Assembly (NCBI RefSeq): GCF_000971395.1
Contig: NZ_BBME01000009.1
Span: 558,001 to 622,000, forward strand
DNA: 64,000 nt
Reading direction: 5' to 3'
From: Demequina iriomotensis
GTDB taxonomy: Bacteria > Actinomycetota > Actinomycetes > Actinomycetales > Demequinaceae
This document shows positions 47,670 through 59,179 of the stretch, piece after piece. Position numbers and translations under genes: made by a program. The notes under the pieces are model-generated. The model saw only the letters and a list, made by a program, of their open reading frames with translations. It had not been told where the DNA came from and did no database searches. Position 1 is the first letter of the stretch. Every line of letters begins with the position of its first letter.

Positions 47670-48629
47670 TCAGACCGCGACGACCACCTTGCCCACCTGC
47701 TCGCCCGCGACCACCCGTGCCACCGCATCGTGCGCGCGCGAGAGCGGGTGGACGCCGTCGATCGTGGGCCGCAGCCCGGTGCGCACCAGGAACGCCATGA
47801 GCGCCGCGAGGTCCGCGCGCGTGCCCATGGTGACGCCCTGGATGCGGAGCTCGTGGAAGAAGACGCGGGTGAGCAGCGCGGGATCCGGGTCCCCCGTGGT
47901 GTGGCCCGCGATCGTGATGGTGCCGCCGTTGCGCACGCTCGCGATCGAGTGCTTCCAGGTCGCCTTGCCCACGGTCTCGACGACCGCGTCGACGCGTCGC
48001 GGCAGGCGGGTTCCCGGCTCGACGGCGGCGACGGCGCCCATGCCGAGCGCGGCCTCGCGCTTCGCCTCCGAGCGCGACGTGGCGTAGACCTCGAGCCCGG
48101 CCGCGGCGCCCAGCGCGATCGCGGCGCTCGCGACACCGCCGCCGACGCCCTGCACCAGCACCGACTGCCCGGGCGTGAGGCCCGCGCCGTGGAACAGCAT
48201 GCGGTAGGCGGTGAGCCACGCGGTGGGGAGGCACGCGGCCTCCTCGAAGCTGAGCTCGGCGGGCTTGGCGACCAGGTTGGCGGTCGGCACCGCGACGCGC
48301 TCCGCGAGCGTGCCCGGGTAGCGCTCCGACAGGATGCTGCGCGGCTCGCGCGGGCCCACCCCGTGGCCGTCCGCGCCGATGACGCCGTGCACCACCACCT
48401 CGGAGCCGTCGGGCGCGACGCCGGCGGCGTCGCAGCCGAGGATCATCGGCAGCTGCGCCCCGGCCAGGCCCACGCCTCGCAGCGACCACACGTCGTGGTG
48501 GTTGATGCTCGCGGCACGCACATCGACGGTGGTCCAGTGCTCGCGCGCCTCCGGCTCGGGCCTGTCGCCCACCTCGAGGGCGCTCACGGGATCATCGGGG
48601 CTGACACGGGCGGCGTAGGCGGCGAGCAT
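47670..48629 (-). CDS. Quinone oxidoreductase-like MDR protein (zinc-independent)
   Basis: 319 residues. MDR fold: [22 protein letters not shown], and the NADPH loop [20 protein letters not shown] with basic SRSEAKR after it, suggesting NADPH. No structural zinc lobe. TAGGGT (48642-48637 on the minus strand) lies 7 bases before the ATG, and GAGGAG overlaps the same stretch, so leaderless or very short leader. Substrate unknown. Same strand as phosphoketolase, separated by a strong terminator. Confidence 0.85.
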   Translation of the reverse strand: MLAAYAARVSPDDPVSALEVGDRPEPEAREHWTTVDVRAASINHHDVWSLRGVGLAGAQLPMILGCDAAGVAPDGSEVVVHGVIGADGHGVGPREPRSILSERYPGTLAERVAVPTANLVAKPAELSFEEAACLPTAWLTAYRMLFHGAGLTPGQSVLVQGVGGGVASAAIALGAAAGLEVYATSRSEAKREAALGMGAVAAVEPGTRLPRRVDAVVETVGKATWKHSIASVRNGGTITIAGHTTGDPDPALLTRVFFHELRIQGVTMGTRADLAALMAFLVRTGLRPTIDGVHPLSRAHDAVARVVAGEQVGKVVVAV

Positions 48630-48710
48630 GCTCCTCACCCTAGGACGATGCCGGGGCGCGGGGCGGGACGGAGGTCATCGTCGCTCCGCACGCGAGGGCC
48701 TGGCATGCGA

Positions 48711-48753
48711 CAGGGGGACGATGCGCGGGCCGGGCCTGCGCATCGTCCCCCTG
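48711..48753 (-). terminator. Phosphoketolase terminator built from an inverted GCATCGTCC pair
   Basis: CAGGGGGACGATGCGC and GCGCATCGTCCCCCTG pair over 16 perfect bases with an 11-base loop, 21 bases after the xfp stop. A third copy of the word lies at 48643-48651. Confidence 0.85.
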
Positions 48754-48773
48754 GAGAGCCGGGAGAGGAGTCC

Positions 48774-51230
48774 CTACTCGTTGTCGCCGTCGGTCGCGAG
48801 CGCGCCCGACAGCTTCGCCTGCACCTCGGTGCCGGCGCCGGACCAGACCCACTCGGCGACCTCGGGGAGGTCCGCGCCGGTCTCGTAGGCGTAGCGCTGG
48901 GCCTCGAAGCGCTTGTCCTGGAGCTTCTGGCGAAGCGACGCGGCCCGCGAGCCGAGCGACGGGACACGGTCGATGACGTCCATGACCAGGTGGTACCGGT
49001 CGATGTCGTTGACCATCGCCATGTCGAAGGGCGACGTGGTGGTGCCCTCCTCCTTGAAGCCGCGCACGTGCAGGTTCGCGTGCCCGGTCCGGCGGTAGGT
49101 GAGGCGGTGGATGAGCCAGGGGTAGCCGTGGTAGTTCATGATGATCGGCTTGTCGGCGGTGAAGAGCTGGTCGAACTCGCGGTCGGACATGCCGTGCGGG
49201 TGCTCTTTCTCCGGCTGGAGGCGCATGAGGTCGACCACGTTGACCATGCGCACCTTGAGGTCGGGAAGCTCCTCGCGGATGATGTCGATCGCGGCGAGCA
49301 CCTCCATGGTCGGCACGTCGCCGATGCCGCACATCACCACGTCCGGCTCCTCGCCCAGCGGCACGTTGGAGGCGAACTCCCAGATGCCGGCGCCGCGCGC
49401 GAAGTGGTTCTCCGCCTCCTCGATGGTGAGCCACTGGGCCTGCGGCTGCTTGCCGGCGACCACGACGTTGACGCGGTCGCGGCTGCGCAGGCAGTGGTCG
49501 TAGGTCGCGAGCAGGGTGTTCGCGTCCGCCGGGAGGTACACGCGCACCACCTCGGCCTTCTTGTTCACCACGTGGTCGATGAAGCCCGGGTCCTGGTGCG
49601 AGAAGCCGTTGTGGTCCTGGCGCCAGACGTGGCTCGAGAGCAGGTAGTTGAGCGACGGGATCGGCCGGCGCCACGGCAGCTCGTGGGCCACCTTGAGCCA
49701 CTTGGCGTGCTGGTTGAACATCGAGTCGACGATGTGGATGAAGGCCTCGTAGCTCGTGAAGAGCCCGTGGCGCCCGGTGAGGTTGTAGGCCTCGAGCCAG
49801 CCCTGGCACTGGTGCTCCGAGAGCATCTCGACCACGCGGCCGTCGTGGCCCATGGGGCCGTCGTCCGGGTCGATGCCCGCGTTCCACACCTTCTGCGTGA
49901 CGTCGAGGACCGCCTGGATGCGGTTCGACGCGAGCTCGTCCGGGGCGAAGATGCGGAAGTTGTCGGGGTTGTTCTCCATGACGCCCTTGAGGAACGAGCC
50001 CAGCGTGCGGGTCGCCTCGCCGATCTCGGCTCCCGGGGCGGGCACGTCCACCGCGTAGTCGCGGTAGTCGGGCATGACCAGGTCCTTCATCAGCAGGCCG
50101 CCGTTGGCCTCGGGGCGGGCCGACATGCGCAGCTCGCCCTGCGGGACCACGGCGAGCACCTCGGGCCGCACCACGCCGTCCTCGTCGAACAGGTCGTCCG
50201 GGCCGTAGGACTGCAGCCACGCCTCGAGGGTGTGGAGGTGGTCGTCGGTGTCGCGCGCGTTGGACAGCGGCACCTGGTGCGCGCGCCACGAGCCCTCGGT
50301 CCGCTTGCCGTCGATGCTGGGCGGGCAGGTCCAGCCCTTGGGGGTGCGGAGCACGATCATGGGCCAGCGCGGGCGGTCCATCGTGGGGTTGACCTTGGCC
50401 TCGGCCTTGATCGCGGCGATCTCGTCCATCACCTCGTCCATCACGGCGGCGAAGCGACGGTGGAAGTCGGCGGGCGACTCCTCGTCGAAGCCGGCCGTGA
50501 AGAAGTGCGGCTTGTGGCCGTAGCCGACCATGAGCGCCTCGAGCTCGTCGTCGCCGATGCGCGCGAGGACGGTCGGGTTGGCGATCTTGTAGCCGTTGAG
50601 GTGGAGGATCGGCAGCACCACGCCGTCGGTGGCGGGGTTGATGAACTTGTTCGAGTGCCAGCTGGTGGCGAGCGGGCCCGTCTCGGCCTCGCCGTCGCCC
50701 ACCACGGCCGCGACCAGCAGGTCGGGGTTGTCGAACGCGGCACCGTACGCGTGGGAGAGGGCGTAGCCGAGCTCGCCGCCCTCGTGGATCGATCCCGGGG
50801 TCTCCGGCGCGACGTGCGACGGGATGCCGCCCGGGAAGGAGAACTGCTTGAAGAGGCGCTGCAGTCCGCGCTCGTCCTCGGAGATCTCGGGGTAGGTCTC
50901 GTTGTAGGTGCCCTCGAGGTAGCTCGCCGCGACCAGGCCGGGGCCGCCGTGGCCTGGGCCGATGATGTACATCGTCGGCTGCTGACGCGACGTGATCATG
51001 CGGTTGAGGTGCGTGTAGATGAAGTTCAGGCCGGGCGTGGTGCCCCAGTGCCCCACGAGGCGCTTCTTCACGTGGTCGCGGTGCAGGGGGGCGCGCAGCA
51101 GCGGGTTGTCGAGCAGGTAGATCTGCCCCACCGACATGTAGTTCGCGGTGCGCCACCACAGGTCGATGGCCTCGACCTCGGCGTCGCTGACGGAGTCCGC
51201 AGTGCGGGGGGACCAGGGCTTCGGGGCCAT
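48774..51230 (-). CDS. xfp: Xylulose-5-phosphate/fructose-6-phosphate phosphoketolase
   Basis: TPP enzyme splitting xylulose-5-P or fructose-6-P into acetyl phosphate plus glyceraldehyde-3-P or erythrose-4-P. 818 residues, normal for Xfp. [44 protein letters not shown] and [24 protein letters not shown] contain substrate and TPP sites; [13 protein letters not shown]-like residues ([16 protein letters not shown]) are near the C-terminal third. GGAGGTAGAG precedes the ATG. Feeds acetyl phosphate directly to AckA and Pta encoded upstream on the same strand. Confidence 0.97.
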   Translation of the reverse strand: MAPKPWSPRTADSVSDAEVEAIDLWWRTANYMSVGQIYLLDNPLLRAPLHRDHVKKRLVGHWGTTPGLNFIYTHLNRMITSRQQPTMYIIGPGHGGPGLVAASYLEGTYNETYPEISEDERGLQRLFKQFSFPGGIPSHVAPETPGSIHEGGELGYALSHAYGAAFDNPDLLVAAVVGDGEAETGPLATSWHSNKFINPATDGVVLPILHLNGYKIANPTVLARIGDDELEALMVGYGHKPHFFTAGFDEESPADFHRRFAAVMDEVMDEIAAIKAEAKVNPTMDRPRWPMIVLRTPKGWTCPPSIDGKRTEGSWRAHQVPLSNARDTDDHLHTLEAWLQSYGPDDLFDEDGVVRPEVLAVVPQGELRMSARPEANGGLLMKDLVMPDYRDYAVDVPAPGAEIGEATRTLGSFLKGVMENNPDNFRIFAPDELASNRIQAVLDVTQKVWNAGIDPDDGPMGHDGRVVEMLSEHQCQGWLEAYNLTGRHGLFTSYEAFIHIVDSMFNQHAKWLKVAHELPWRRPIPSLNYLLSSHVWRQDHNGFSHQDPGFIDHVVNKKAEVVRVYLPADANTLLATYDHCLRSRDRVNVVVAGKQPQAQWLTIEEAENHFARGAGIWEFASNVPLGEEPDVVMCGIGDVPTMEVLAAIDIIREELPDLKVRMVNVVDLMRLQPEKEHPHGMSDREFDQLFTADKPIIMNYHGYPWLIHRLTYRRTGHANLHVRGFKEEGTTTSPFDMAMVNDIDRYHLVMDVIDRVPSLGSRAASLRQKLQDKRFEAQRYAYETGADLPEVAEWVWSGAGTEVQAKLSGALATDGDNE

Positions 51231-51323
51231 CTCTACCTCCAGATCGGGTACGCGCCCAGCATTTCATGGTGAACGTTCACATGGCGCGGCGAAGGTCCTG
51301 GACCGCGAGCAAATTCCGGGTGA

Positions 51324-51354
51324 ACGATGCGGCACCCGGTGACGCCTGCATCGT
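51324..51354. repeat. Inverted GCATCGT pair between ackA and xfp
   Basis: ACGATGC and GCATCGT, 17 bases apart; the right copy is the full 9-mer GCATCGTCC, the left copy has AACGATGC. Immediately beside palindromic repeat copy C. Confidence 0.6.
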
Positions 51355-51361
51355 CCCCCGT

Positions 51362-51456
51362 GACACTGGCAACGGAAACGAAAGCGACACGCGGGTGAGA
51401 GGCCCGGTTGCGGGGCCTCCCACCCGCGTGTCGCGGTGAGATCCGTGGTGACTGTC
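51362..51456. repeat. Intergenic palindromic repeat, copy C
   Basis: The two 44-base arms match at most positions: inner GCGACACGCGGGTG faces CACCCGCGTGTCGC, outer GACACTGGCAACGGA faces ATCCGTGGTGACTGTC. The loop is GGTTGCGG. It ends 18 bases from the ackA stop, so in the ackA mRNA it lies just downstream and can form a very long hairpin. Confidence 0.82.
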
Positions 51457-51473
51457 AGGCGGCGGGGAGGGGG

Positions 51474-52610
51474 TCAGGAGACCGCGGCGACCGACTGCAG
51501 AGCGATCTCGCGCTCCTCGTTGGTCGGGACCACCCAGATCTGCACCGGCGAGGCGTCGGTGGAGACCAGCGTCGCCTGCTTCTTGCGGCCGTCGTTGCGC
51601 TCGAGGTCGAGCTCGATGCCGAGGCCGGCGAGGCCCGTGGTGGCGAGCTCGCGTACGCCGTGGTCGTTCTCGCCCACGCCCGCGGTGAAGACGATCGCGT
51701 CGACGCCGCCCATCTCGGCGAGGTACTTGCCGATGTAGCCCTTGATGCGGCGGCCGTAGACCTCGAGGCCCAGCTGCGCGGCGTGGTCGCCCTCGTCGGC
51801 GGCCTTCCACACGTCGCGCATGTCCGAGTAGCCCGTGAGGCCGAGCATGCCCGACTGGCGGTTGAGCAGGGCGTCGACCTCGTCGACGTCCATGCCCGCG
51901 GTGCGGCCCAGGTGCATCACCACGGCGGGATCGATGTCGCCCGAGCGGGTGCCCATCACGAGGCCCTCGAGCGGGGTGAGGCCCATCGACGTGTCGACCG
52001 AGACGCCGCCCTGGACCGCGCACGCGGAGGCGCCGTTGCCCAGGTGGAGCACGATGATGTTGACGTCGCGCGGGTCCTTGCCCATGAGCCGTGCGGTCTC
52101 GCGCGACACGTAGGCGTGCGACGTGCCGTGGAAGCCGTAGCGACGGACCCCGTGCTCCTCCGCCACCCGACGGTCGATCGCGTACGTGTACGCGGCCTCG
52201 GGCAGCGTCGCGTGGAACGCGGTGTCGAACACGACCACGTGCGGGATGTCGGGGAACGCGGCGCGGGCCGCGGTGATGCCCGCGAGGTTCGCCGGGTTGT
52301 GCAGCGGCGCGAGGGTCGAGAGCTTGGCGATGTGGTCCTCGACCTCATCCGTCACCACGGTGGGAGCGGTGAACTCGGAGCCGCCCTGGACCACGCGGTG
52401 GCCGACGACGGTCAGGGTCGACAGGTCCACGCCCGAGTCGGGCTCGGAGAGGTCGGCGATGATCTGGCGCACGCCCTCGTTGTGGTCGGTCACGCGCTCG
52501 ACGAGCCCCGACGCGAGGGGCGCGTCGACGGTGGTGTCGACCACCTGGTACTTGATCGAGCTGGAGCCGCAGTTGAGGACGAGGGCGATGCCGTTGTAGT
52601 TGACGCTCAC
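51474..52610 (-). CDS. ackA: Acetate kinase
   Basis: Acetyl phosphate + ADP = acetate + ATP. 378 residues, slightly shorter than the usual 400. ALVLNCGSSSIKYQVVD, FDTAFHATLPEAAYTYA, RRYGFHGTSHAYVS, HLGNGASACAV and VFTAGVGENDHGVR are all diagnostic. Starts GTG in a four-base overlap with the pta stop, so the two are coupled. Confidence 0.97.
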   Translation of the reverse strand: MSVNYNGIALVLNCGSSSIKYQVVDTTVDAPLASGLVERVTDHNEGVRQIIADLSEPDSGVDLSTLTVVGHRVVQGGSEFTAPTVVTDEVEDHIAKLSTLAPLHNPANLAGITAARAAFPDIPHVVVFDTAFHATLPEAAYTYAIDRRVAEEHGVRRYGFHGTSHAYVSRETARLMGKDPRDVNIIVLHLGNGASACAVQGGVSVDTSMGLTPLEGLVMGTRSGDIDPAVVMHLGRTAGMDVDEVDALLNRQSGMLGLTGYSDMRDVWKAADEGDHAAQLGLEVYGRRIKGYIGKYLAEMGGVDAIVFTAGVGENDHGVRELATTGLAGLGIELDLERNDGRKKQATLVSTDASPVQIWVVPTNEEREIALQSVAAVS

Positions 52611-54685
52611 GCGTTGCCTTCCGGGGAGTCGAGGTTCTGGGCCTGGATCGCGGTGATCGCGACCGTGTTGACGATGTCCTGCACGAGCGCTCCGCGCGAG
52701 AGGTCGTTGACCGGCTTGCGCAGGCCCTGCAGGACGGGGCCGACGGCGACCGCGTTGGCGGAGCGCTGGACGGCCTTGTAGGTGTTGTTTCCGGTGTTGA
52801 GGTCGGGGAAGACCAGCACCGTCGCCTGGCCCGCCACCGGCGAGTCGGGAGCCTTGGACGAGGCGACGGAGGGCTCCACCGCGGCGTCGTACTGGAGCGG
52901 ACCGTCGACCAGCAGGTCGGGGCGGCGCTCCTTCACCAGCCGGGTCGCCTCGCGCACCTTGTCGACGTCGGAACCGGTGCCCGACTCGCCCGTCGAGTAG
53001 GACAGCATCGCGACCTTCGGCTCGACGCCGAACTGCGCGGCCGTGTCGGCCGAGGAGATCGCGATGTCCGCGAGCTGCTCCGCGGTCGGGTCCGGGTTGA
53101 CGGCGCAGTCGCCGTAGACGAGCACGCGGTCCGCGAGGCACATGAGGAACACCGACGAGACCACGGACACGCCGGGCACCGTCTTGATGATCTGGAAGGA
53201 CGGCAGGATGGTGTGCGCCGTCGTGTGCGCCGCTCCGGAGACCATGCCGTCCGCGAGGCCCAGCTCGACCATCATCGTGCCGAAGTAGCTGACGTCCTGC
53301 ACGCGGTCGCGCGCGGCCTCGAGGGTCGCGCCCTTGTGCTTGCGCATCTCGTAGTACTCGTGCGCGAAGCGCTCGACGTACTCGGGGTCGCTCGGGCTGA
53401 TGATCGTCGCCGCGTCGAGCTCGAGGCCGAGCTCCGCGCCGCGGGCCCGGATCGACTGCTCGTTGCCGAGGATGATGAGCTCGACCACATCGCGGGTGAG
53501 CAGGGACGAGGCGGCGCGCAGGATGCGGTCGTCCATCCCCTCCGGCAGGACGATGCGCTGCTTGGGCGAGCGCGCACGGTCGAGCAGGCCGTACTCGAAC
53601 ATGAGCGGCGTGATGACGTCGGTGCGGGCGACGTCGAGCACCTCGCGCAGCTTGTCGGCGTCGACCCGCTGCTCGAACATCGCGAGCGCGGTGTCCACCT
53701 TGAGCTGGCTCTCGCGCGACAGCCGGCCGCGGGTGGTCGAGCAGCGACGGGCGGTCTCGAACGTGTCGAGCTCGGTGCGGATGACCGGCAGGGGCGAGCC
53801 GAGCCCCTCGAGCAGGCGGCGCACCGCGGAGCGCGGCTCGAGGCCGCCGGTGAGGATGACGCCGGACAGCGCGGGGAAGCCCTCCGCGCCGTGCGCGGCG
53901 AGCAGCGCGAGGACGGTGTCCGAGCGGTCGCCGGGGACGATGACGACGGAGCCGTCCTCGAGGCGGTCCAGGAGGTTCGACGTGGTCATCGCGCCGACCA
54001 TGATCCCGTGCGACTCGCGCGACAGCAGCGACGGGTCGCCCGTCACGAGCGTGCCCTCGATCGCGTCGACCAGCTGGTTCATCGACGGCGCGATGAGCAG
54101 CGGGTCCTCGGGAAGCACGCCCAGGCGCAGGTCCTCGGGGAGCAGCGCGGCGATCGCGTCCACGTCGGCGGCGTTGCAGCGGTTGACGAAGATGCCGGAG
54201 ATGTGGGCGTGCGACCCGATCAGCTCGAGGCGGGCCTGGTCGATGACCTGCGCGACCTCGCCGGGGGTGCGCTCGTTGCCGTGCACCACGAGCACGACGG
54301 GCGCGCCCAGGTTGGCGGCGACGCGACCGTTGAACTCGAGCTCGGCGGCCGCGGACACGTCGGTGTAGTCGGTGCCGACGATCACGACGGCATCGCACTT
54401 GCGCTCGACCTCGTGGTACCGCGACACGATGGTCGCGAGGGCCTTCTCGGGGTCGGCGTGGACGTCCTCGTAGGTGACGCCGATCGCCTCCTCGTACGAC
54501 AGGTCGATGCTGTCGTGTCCGAGCAGGAGCTGGAGGACGTAGTCGGAGCCGTCGGCGACGCGGGCCACGGGTCGGAAGATCCCGACCCGTCCGACCTGCT
54601 TCGCGAGGAGGTTGGTGATGCCGAGCGCGATGGTCGATTTTCCGGTGTCGCCTTCGGCCGATGCGATGTAGATGCTTCGTGCCAC
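52607..54685 (-). CDS. pta: Phosphate acetyltransferase, long form
   Basis: Acetyl phosphate + CoA = acetyl-CoA + Pi. 692 residues. The N-terminal P-loop-like domain starts VARSIYIASAEGDTGKSTIALG, a central DRTGG region follows, and the catalytic PTA domain runs from about residue 365 (RIVLPEGMDDRILRAASSLL ... ADGMVSGAAHTTAHTILPSFQIIKT ... VFPDLNTGNNTYKAVQRSA). GTG at 54685 gives the family N-terminus; the open frame upstream is not similar to Pta. Operon pta-ackA, followed by xfp. Confidence 0.96.
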   Translation of the reverse strand: MARSIYIASAEGDTGKSTIALGITNLLAKQVGRVGIFRPVARVADGSDYVLQLLLGHDSIDLSYEEAIGVTYEDVHADPEKALATIVSRYHEVERKCDAVVIVGTDYTDVSAAAELEFNGRVAANLGAPVVLVVHGNERTPGEVAQVIDQARLELIGSHAHISGIFVNRCNAADVDAIAALLPEDLRLGVLPEDPLLIAPSMNQLVDAIEGTLVTGDPSLLSRESHGIMVGAMTTSNLLDRLEDGSVVIVPGDRSDTVLALLAAHGAEGFPALSGVILTGGLEPRSAVRRLLEGLGSPLPVIRTELDTFETARRCSTTRGRLSRESQLKVDTALAMFEQRVDADKLREVLDVARTDVITPLMFEYGLLDRARSPKQRIVLPEGMDDRILRAASSLLTRDVVELIILGNEQSIRARGAELGLELDAATIISPSDPEYVERFAHEYYEMRKHKGATLEAARDRVQDVSYFGTMMVELGLADGMVSGAAHTTAHTILPSFQIIKTVPGVSVVSSVFLMCLADRVLVYGDCAVNPDPTAEQLADIAISSADTAAQFGVEPKVAMLSYSTGESGTGSDVDKVREATRLVKERRPDLLVDGPLQYDAAVEPSVASSKAPDSPVAGQATVLVFPDLNTGNNTYKAVQRSANAVAVGPVLQGLRKPVNDLSRGALVQDIVNTVAITAIQAQNLDSPEGNA

Positions 54686-54795
54686 GCCCCTATGGTTCCA
54701 CGAATGCCCGGGACCTTCGCGGTCGAAGGTCCCGCAGCCGCCGTGGCACCCTGCCCGGCGCACTCCCTGCGGGGGCGCATCGGCACGCGCATGCG

Positions 54796-54801
54796 TAGGC
54801 T
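54796..54801 (+). promoter_or_regulatory. Candidate -10 box for the diguanylate cyclase operon
   Basis: TAGGCT, the same hexamer used before tsaB, guaB3 and the HTH gene, here 78 bases before the ATG at 54880. The remaining part of the gap to divergent pta shows no other clear signal. Confidence 0.4.
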
Positions 54802-54879
54802 GGACGCAGCGGTCCCGCTGAGGGTTCGGACCGCAGGCGGGGTCGCCGTGCGGGCGGCCCGGCTGGAGACGGAGGCGCG

Positions 54880-56049
54880 ATGGGACCGGGGGATCCCGAG
54901 GCACGCTCGTCGCGCGTGCCCGCGCTGCTGTCGACCTTCTTCGAGCGCAGCGCCGGTGGCCTGAGCGGGGCCGAGGGCTCCGCGGCGGGCACCGTCCGCA
55001 CGTTCGCGCTCGTGTCGATCGCCTCCACCACGCTCTTCACCGCGCGCTACCTCGCCGACCCGGCGGTCGCGGCGGGGCCGCTGCCGTGGCTCAACGCGAT
55101 CTCGATCGCGGTGTTCGTGGCGGTGCTCGTGCTGGTCGCGCGCGGCCGTCAGCTGCTCGCGGCGATCGTGTACCTCGCCACGGCGACCGCGGGGATGCTC
55201 TACATGGCCGTGCTCATGGGCTGGGCGTCGGGGCATCACTTCTACCTCATCACCGCCGCGCAGCTGGTGTTCCTCATGTTCACCGAGCGCCAACGACTGT
55301 GGCGGTGGACCTTCGCGCTGCTGTCGGCCGGCGCTTTCGTGTACGCGCAGCTCGGCACCGAGGGGATCGGGCCCTACGCGGATCGCGAGCACATCGCCGA
55401 CACGTTCGCGATCAACGCCGTCGGCACCGCGACCCTCATGTTCGTGCTGTCCGTGGTCGCGCACCACCGGGCGCGCGTCGCGCGTGCGGAGGCGGAGCGG
55501 CTCGCCGCGCACGCCGAGTACCTGGCGAACACCGATCCCCTCACGGGCCTCGCCAACCGGCGGCCCGTGAGCGCGCGCCTCGAGGAGCTCGCGGCCGCGG
55601 AGGGTCGCACGTACTGCGTCGCGATCGCGGACCTCGACCGCTTCAAGGACCTCAACGACGTCTACGGCCACGCATGCGGCGACCGCGTGCTCGCCGAGCT
55701 GGGCGACCGGCTGCGCGGCCAGGTGCGCGTCAGCGACGCGCTCGGCCGCTGGGGCGGCGAGGAGTTCATCGTCGTCCTCGCGGATTCCTCGCTGGCGGAC
55801 GCAGCCGTCATGATGGAGCGCATGAGAAGGATCGTGGGCGAGCGGCCCATCGCATGCACGGGTCACGACCACCGCGTGACCGTCTCCGTGGGGGTCGCCG
55901 ACGGCGAGGCCGACCGCATGAGCCACCGCGTGGTCAAGCGCGCGGACGACGCGCTGTACGACGCGAAGCTCGCGGGGCGCGACTGCGTGCGCATGCGCCC
56001 GCTCGGCGAGGCCGGCACCTCACGCTCGACCGCGCGGCCCGCCAGGTGA
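54880..56049 (+). CDS. Membrane-bound diguanylate cyclase (GGDEF)
   Basis: Makes c-di-GMP. 389 residues. Residues about 40-205 hold six hydrophobic segments of a MASE-like sensor; AHHRARVARAEAERLAAHAEYLANTDPLTGLANRRP is the linker and GGDEF start. The active site reads GGEEF and is intact. The inhibitory I-site R-V-S-D lies exactly five residues before it, so product feedback inhibition is expected. GGAGGCG precedes the ATG. GTGA overlap with the SURF1 gene. Confidence 0.93.
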   Translation: MGPGDPEARSSRVPALLSTFFERSAGGLSGAEGSAAGTVRTFALVSIASTTLFTARYLADPAVAAGPLPWLNAISIAVFVAVLVLVARGRQLLAAIVYLATATAGMLYMAVLMGWASGHHFYLITAAQLVFLMFTERQRLWRWTFALLSAGAFVYAQLGTEGIGPYADREHIADTFAINAVGTATLMFVLSVVAHHRARVARAEAERLAAHAEYLANTDPLTGLANRRPVSARLEELAAAEGRTYCVAIADLDRFKDLNDVYGHACGDRVLAELGDRLRGQVRVSDALGRWGGEEFIVVLADSSLADAAVMMERMRRIVGERPIACTGHDHRVTVSVGVADGEADRMSHRVVKRADDALYDAKLAGRDCVRMRPLGEAGTSRSTARPAR

Positions 56050-56807
56050 CGGTGGAGGTCCGGCGCGGCTCCCTCCTCTGGGGCCGCGTGATCGCCGCCG
56101 TGCTCATCGCGGCGCTCGCGGTCGGGGTGTGCGGGGCGCTCGGCTGGTGGCAGTGGACGCGCGCGTCGACCACCGGCCGCGCGGTCCAGCCCGACCCGGC
56201 GGTCCCGATCGCCGACGTCCTCCAGCCGGCGCAGGGATCGGGCGTCGCCGTGGGCCGGCAGGTCACCGTGACCGGCACGTGGGCCGACGTGGACGCCGCC
56301 GTCGTGACGGGCCGCGAGGTCGACGGCGTCGCCGCGGAGATGCTCGTGCGCGCGCTCACCGTCCCGGCGGACCAGACCGGGACGGGCGCGGAGGCGACCC
56401 TCGCCGTGGTGGTCGGCTGGCGCGCCGAGGGCGACGCGGTGGGACCGGACGATGCGCCGGGCACCGAGGTCTCCCTCGACGGCTACCTCCGGGCGCCCGA
56501 GGCGTCCGCCGCATCGTCCACCCCCGCGGTCGCGCCGGCGGACGGCACGTTCTGGGCCTCGGCCATGGCGACGTCGGAGCTCGCGCAGGTGTGGCCGGCG
56601 CCGCTCTACGGCGCGCTGCTGGTCGCCTACGACGGCACCGCGAGCTGGACCGCGCTGGAGCCGCTCCCGCCCACGCAGGAGATCAACTTCCGGTCGGGGG
56701 CCTACGCACTCGAGTGGTGGCTGTTCGGCGCGTTCGCGCTGTTCATCACGGTGCGCTGGATACGGGACAATGGGCGGGTTCCCCCGACCCGAGAGGAGCT
56801 CGCGTGA
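56046..56807 (+). CDS. SURF1-family cytochrome oxidase assembly protein
   Basis: 253 residues. Two membrane helices, about 10-33 ([23 protein letters not shown]) and 218-238 ([19 protein letters not shown]), flank an extracytoplasmic domain. GWWQW.R and the GR.V.V.G.W pattern ([13 protein letters not shown]), plus [16 protein letters not shown], are SURF1 features. Helps heme insertion into aa3 oxidase. Starts in overlap with the cyclase gene; an alternative GTG is at 56052. Overlaps DUF3817 by four bases. Confidence 0.9.
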   Translation: MTVEVRRGSLLWGRVIAAVLIAALAVGVCGALGWWQWTRASTTGRAVQPDPAVPIADVLQPAQGSGVAVGRQVTVTGTWADVDAAVVTGREVDGVAAEMLVRALTVPADQTGTGAEATLAVVVGWRAEGDAVGPDDAPGTEVSLDGYLRAPEASAASSTPAVAPADGTFWASAMATSELAQVWPAPLYGALLVAYDGTASWTALEPLPPTQEINFRSGAYALEWWLFGAFALFITVRWIRDNGRVPPTREELA

Positions 56808-57147
56808 GCGACGCCTCCAGCAAGATCCCGGGCGCCCTCGCCCGCTACCGCGTGATGGCCTTCATCACCGGCACGCTGCTCATCGTCGTCTTCCTCGGCA
56901 TGCTGCGGTACCTGCCCGGTCTCGACGACCTCGAGGCCACGCTGGACCCGGTGATGTTCGCGGTCGCGCAGATCCACGGCTTCGTCTACATGGTCTACCT
57001 GGTGACCGTGCTGCAGCTGTGGCTGCTCATGCGCTGGGACATCCCGCGCGTCATCTACATGGCCGCGGGCGGCATCGTGCCCCTGCTGTCGTTCTTCGCC
57101 GAGCGCCGCGTGCACGCGGAGGTCTCGGCTCAACTGGAGGAGGCCAA

Positions 57148-57151
<4 letters not shown>
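56804..57151 (+). CDS. DUF3817 membrane protein
   Basis: 115 residues, three hydrophobic segments. [24 protein letters not shown] and [22 protein letters not shown] followed by [15 protein letters not shown] are the DUF3817 signature. Usually found beside SURF1 and guaA in actinobacteria. Function unknown. GTGA overlaps on both sides place it in a tightly coupled operon. Confidence 0.9.
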
Positions 57152-58721
<1,570 letters not shown>

Positions 58722-58727
58722 TGAACA

Positions 58728-58758
58728 GGAAGGGCCCCGCCGTCGGCGGGGCCCTTCC
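58728..58758 (+). terminator. guaA terminator
   Basis: GGAAGGGCCCCGCC and GGCGGGGCCCTTCC form a perfect 14-bp stem with a 3-base loop, 8 bases after the guaA stop. Confidence 0.88.
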
Positions 58759-58789
58759 CGTTGTCCCGGTCGTCGGCCGCGCCCCGGAA

Positions 58790-58832
58790 GGTGCCTGGTG
58801 CCCAGAATCGGCCGATCCGGGCACTCAGCACC
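58790..58832. repeat. Second palindrome between guaA and the PspC operon
   Basis: GGTGCCTGGTGCCC and GGGCACTCAGCACC pair with three mismatches around a 15-base centre (AGAATCGGCCGATCC, itself partly palindromic). Located 23 bases before the end of the convergent minus-strand gene; may be its terminator. Confidence 0.6.
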
Positions 58833-58855
58833 TCCGCAGGGGCGGGGGCGGCGGG

Positions 58856-59179
58856 TCAGGGGTCCTTGCGGTCCTCGGGTTCGGGATCGGGCGCGGGCTC
58901 CTGCTCGGATGTGGGCTCGGGGGCCGGCTCCGGGGCCGGCGTCTCGGTCGCGACGGCGGCGCGCTCGCGACGGTTCTGGCGGCTCGCCGAGGCGAGCGCC
59001 GAGAACAGCAGCCATGCGCCGAGCGCGACGAGCGCGATGATGGCGAACAGCTCCAGGTCGATGCGGAAGCCGGACAGCGCGGCGATCAGCAGCCCGCCGG
59101 TGGCGGCGACGATCGCCCCCCAGATCGCGCCCGTGACCCGCTCGGCGGTCCCGCGGCGCGGACGAAGCTCGGCGTTCAT
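58856..59179 (-). CDS. Small two-helix membrane protein of the PspC operon
   Basis: 107 residues, unknown function. Two hydrophobic segments at about 17-35 (AIWGAIVAATGGLLIAALSG) and 43-64 (LFAIIALVALGAWLLFSALAS), then an Arg-rich stretch and a 30-residue Pro/Glu/Asp tail. ATGA overlap with the PspC gene makes cotranslation likely. Resembles the small membrane partner often found after PspC in actinobacteria. Confidence 0.8.
   Translation of the reverse strand: MNAELRPRRGTAERVTGAIWGAIVAATGGLLIAALSGFRIDLELFAIIALVALGAWLLFSALASASRQNRRERAAVATETPAPEPAPEPTSEQEPAPDPEPEDRKDP

Noticed and set aside
47730-51272. 1180-residue plus-strand open frame opposite the oxidoreductase and xfp
   Set aside because: Antisense shadow of xfp; crosses a strong terminator and two gene boundaries without any motif.
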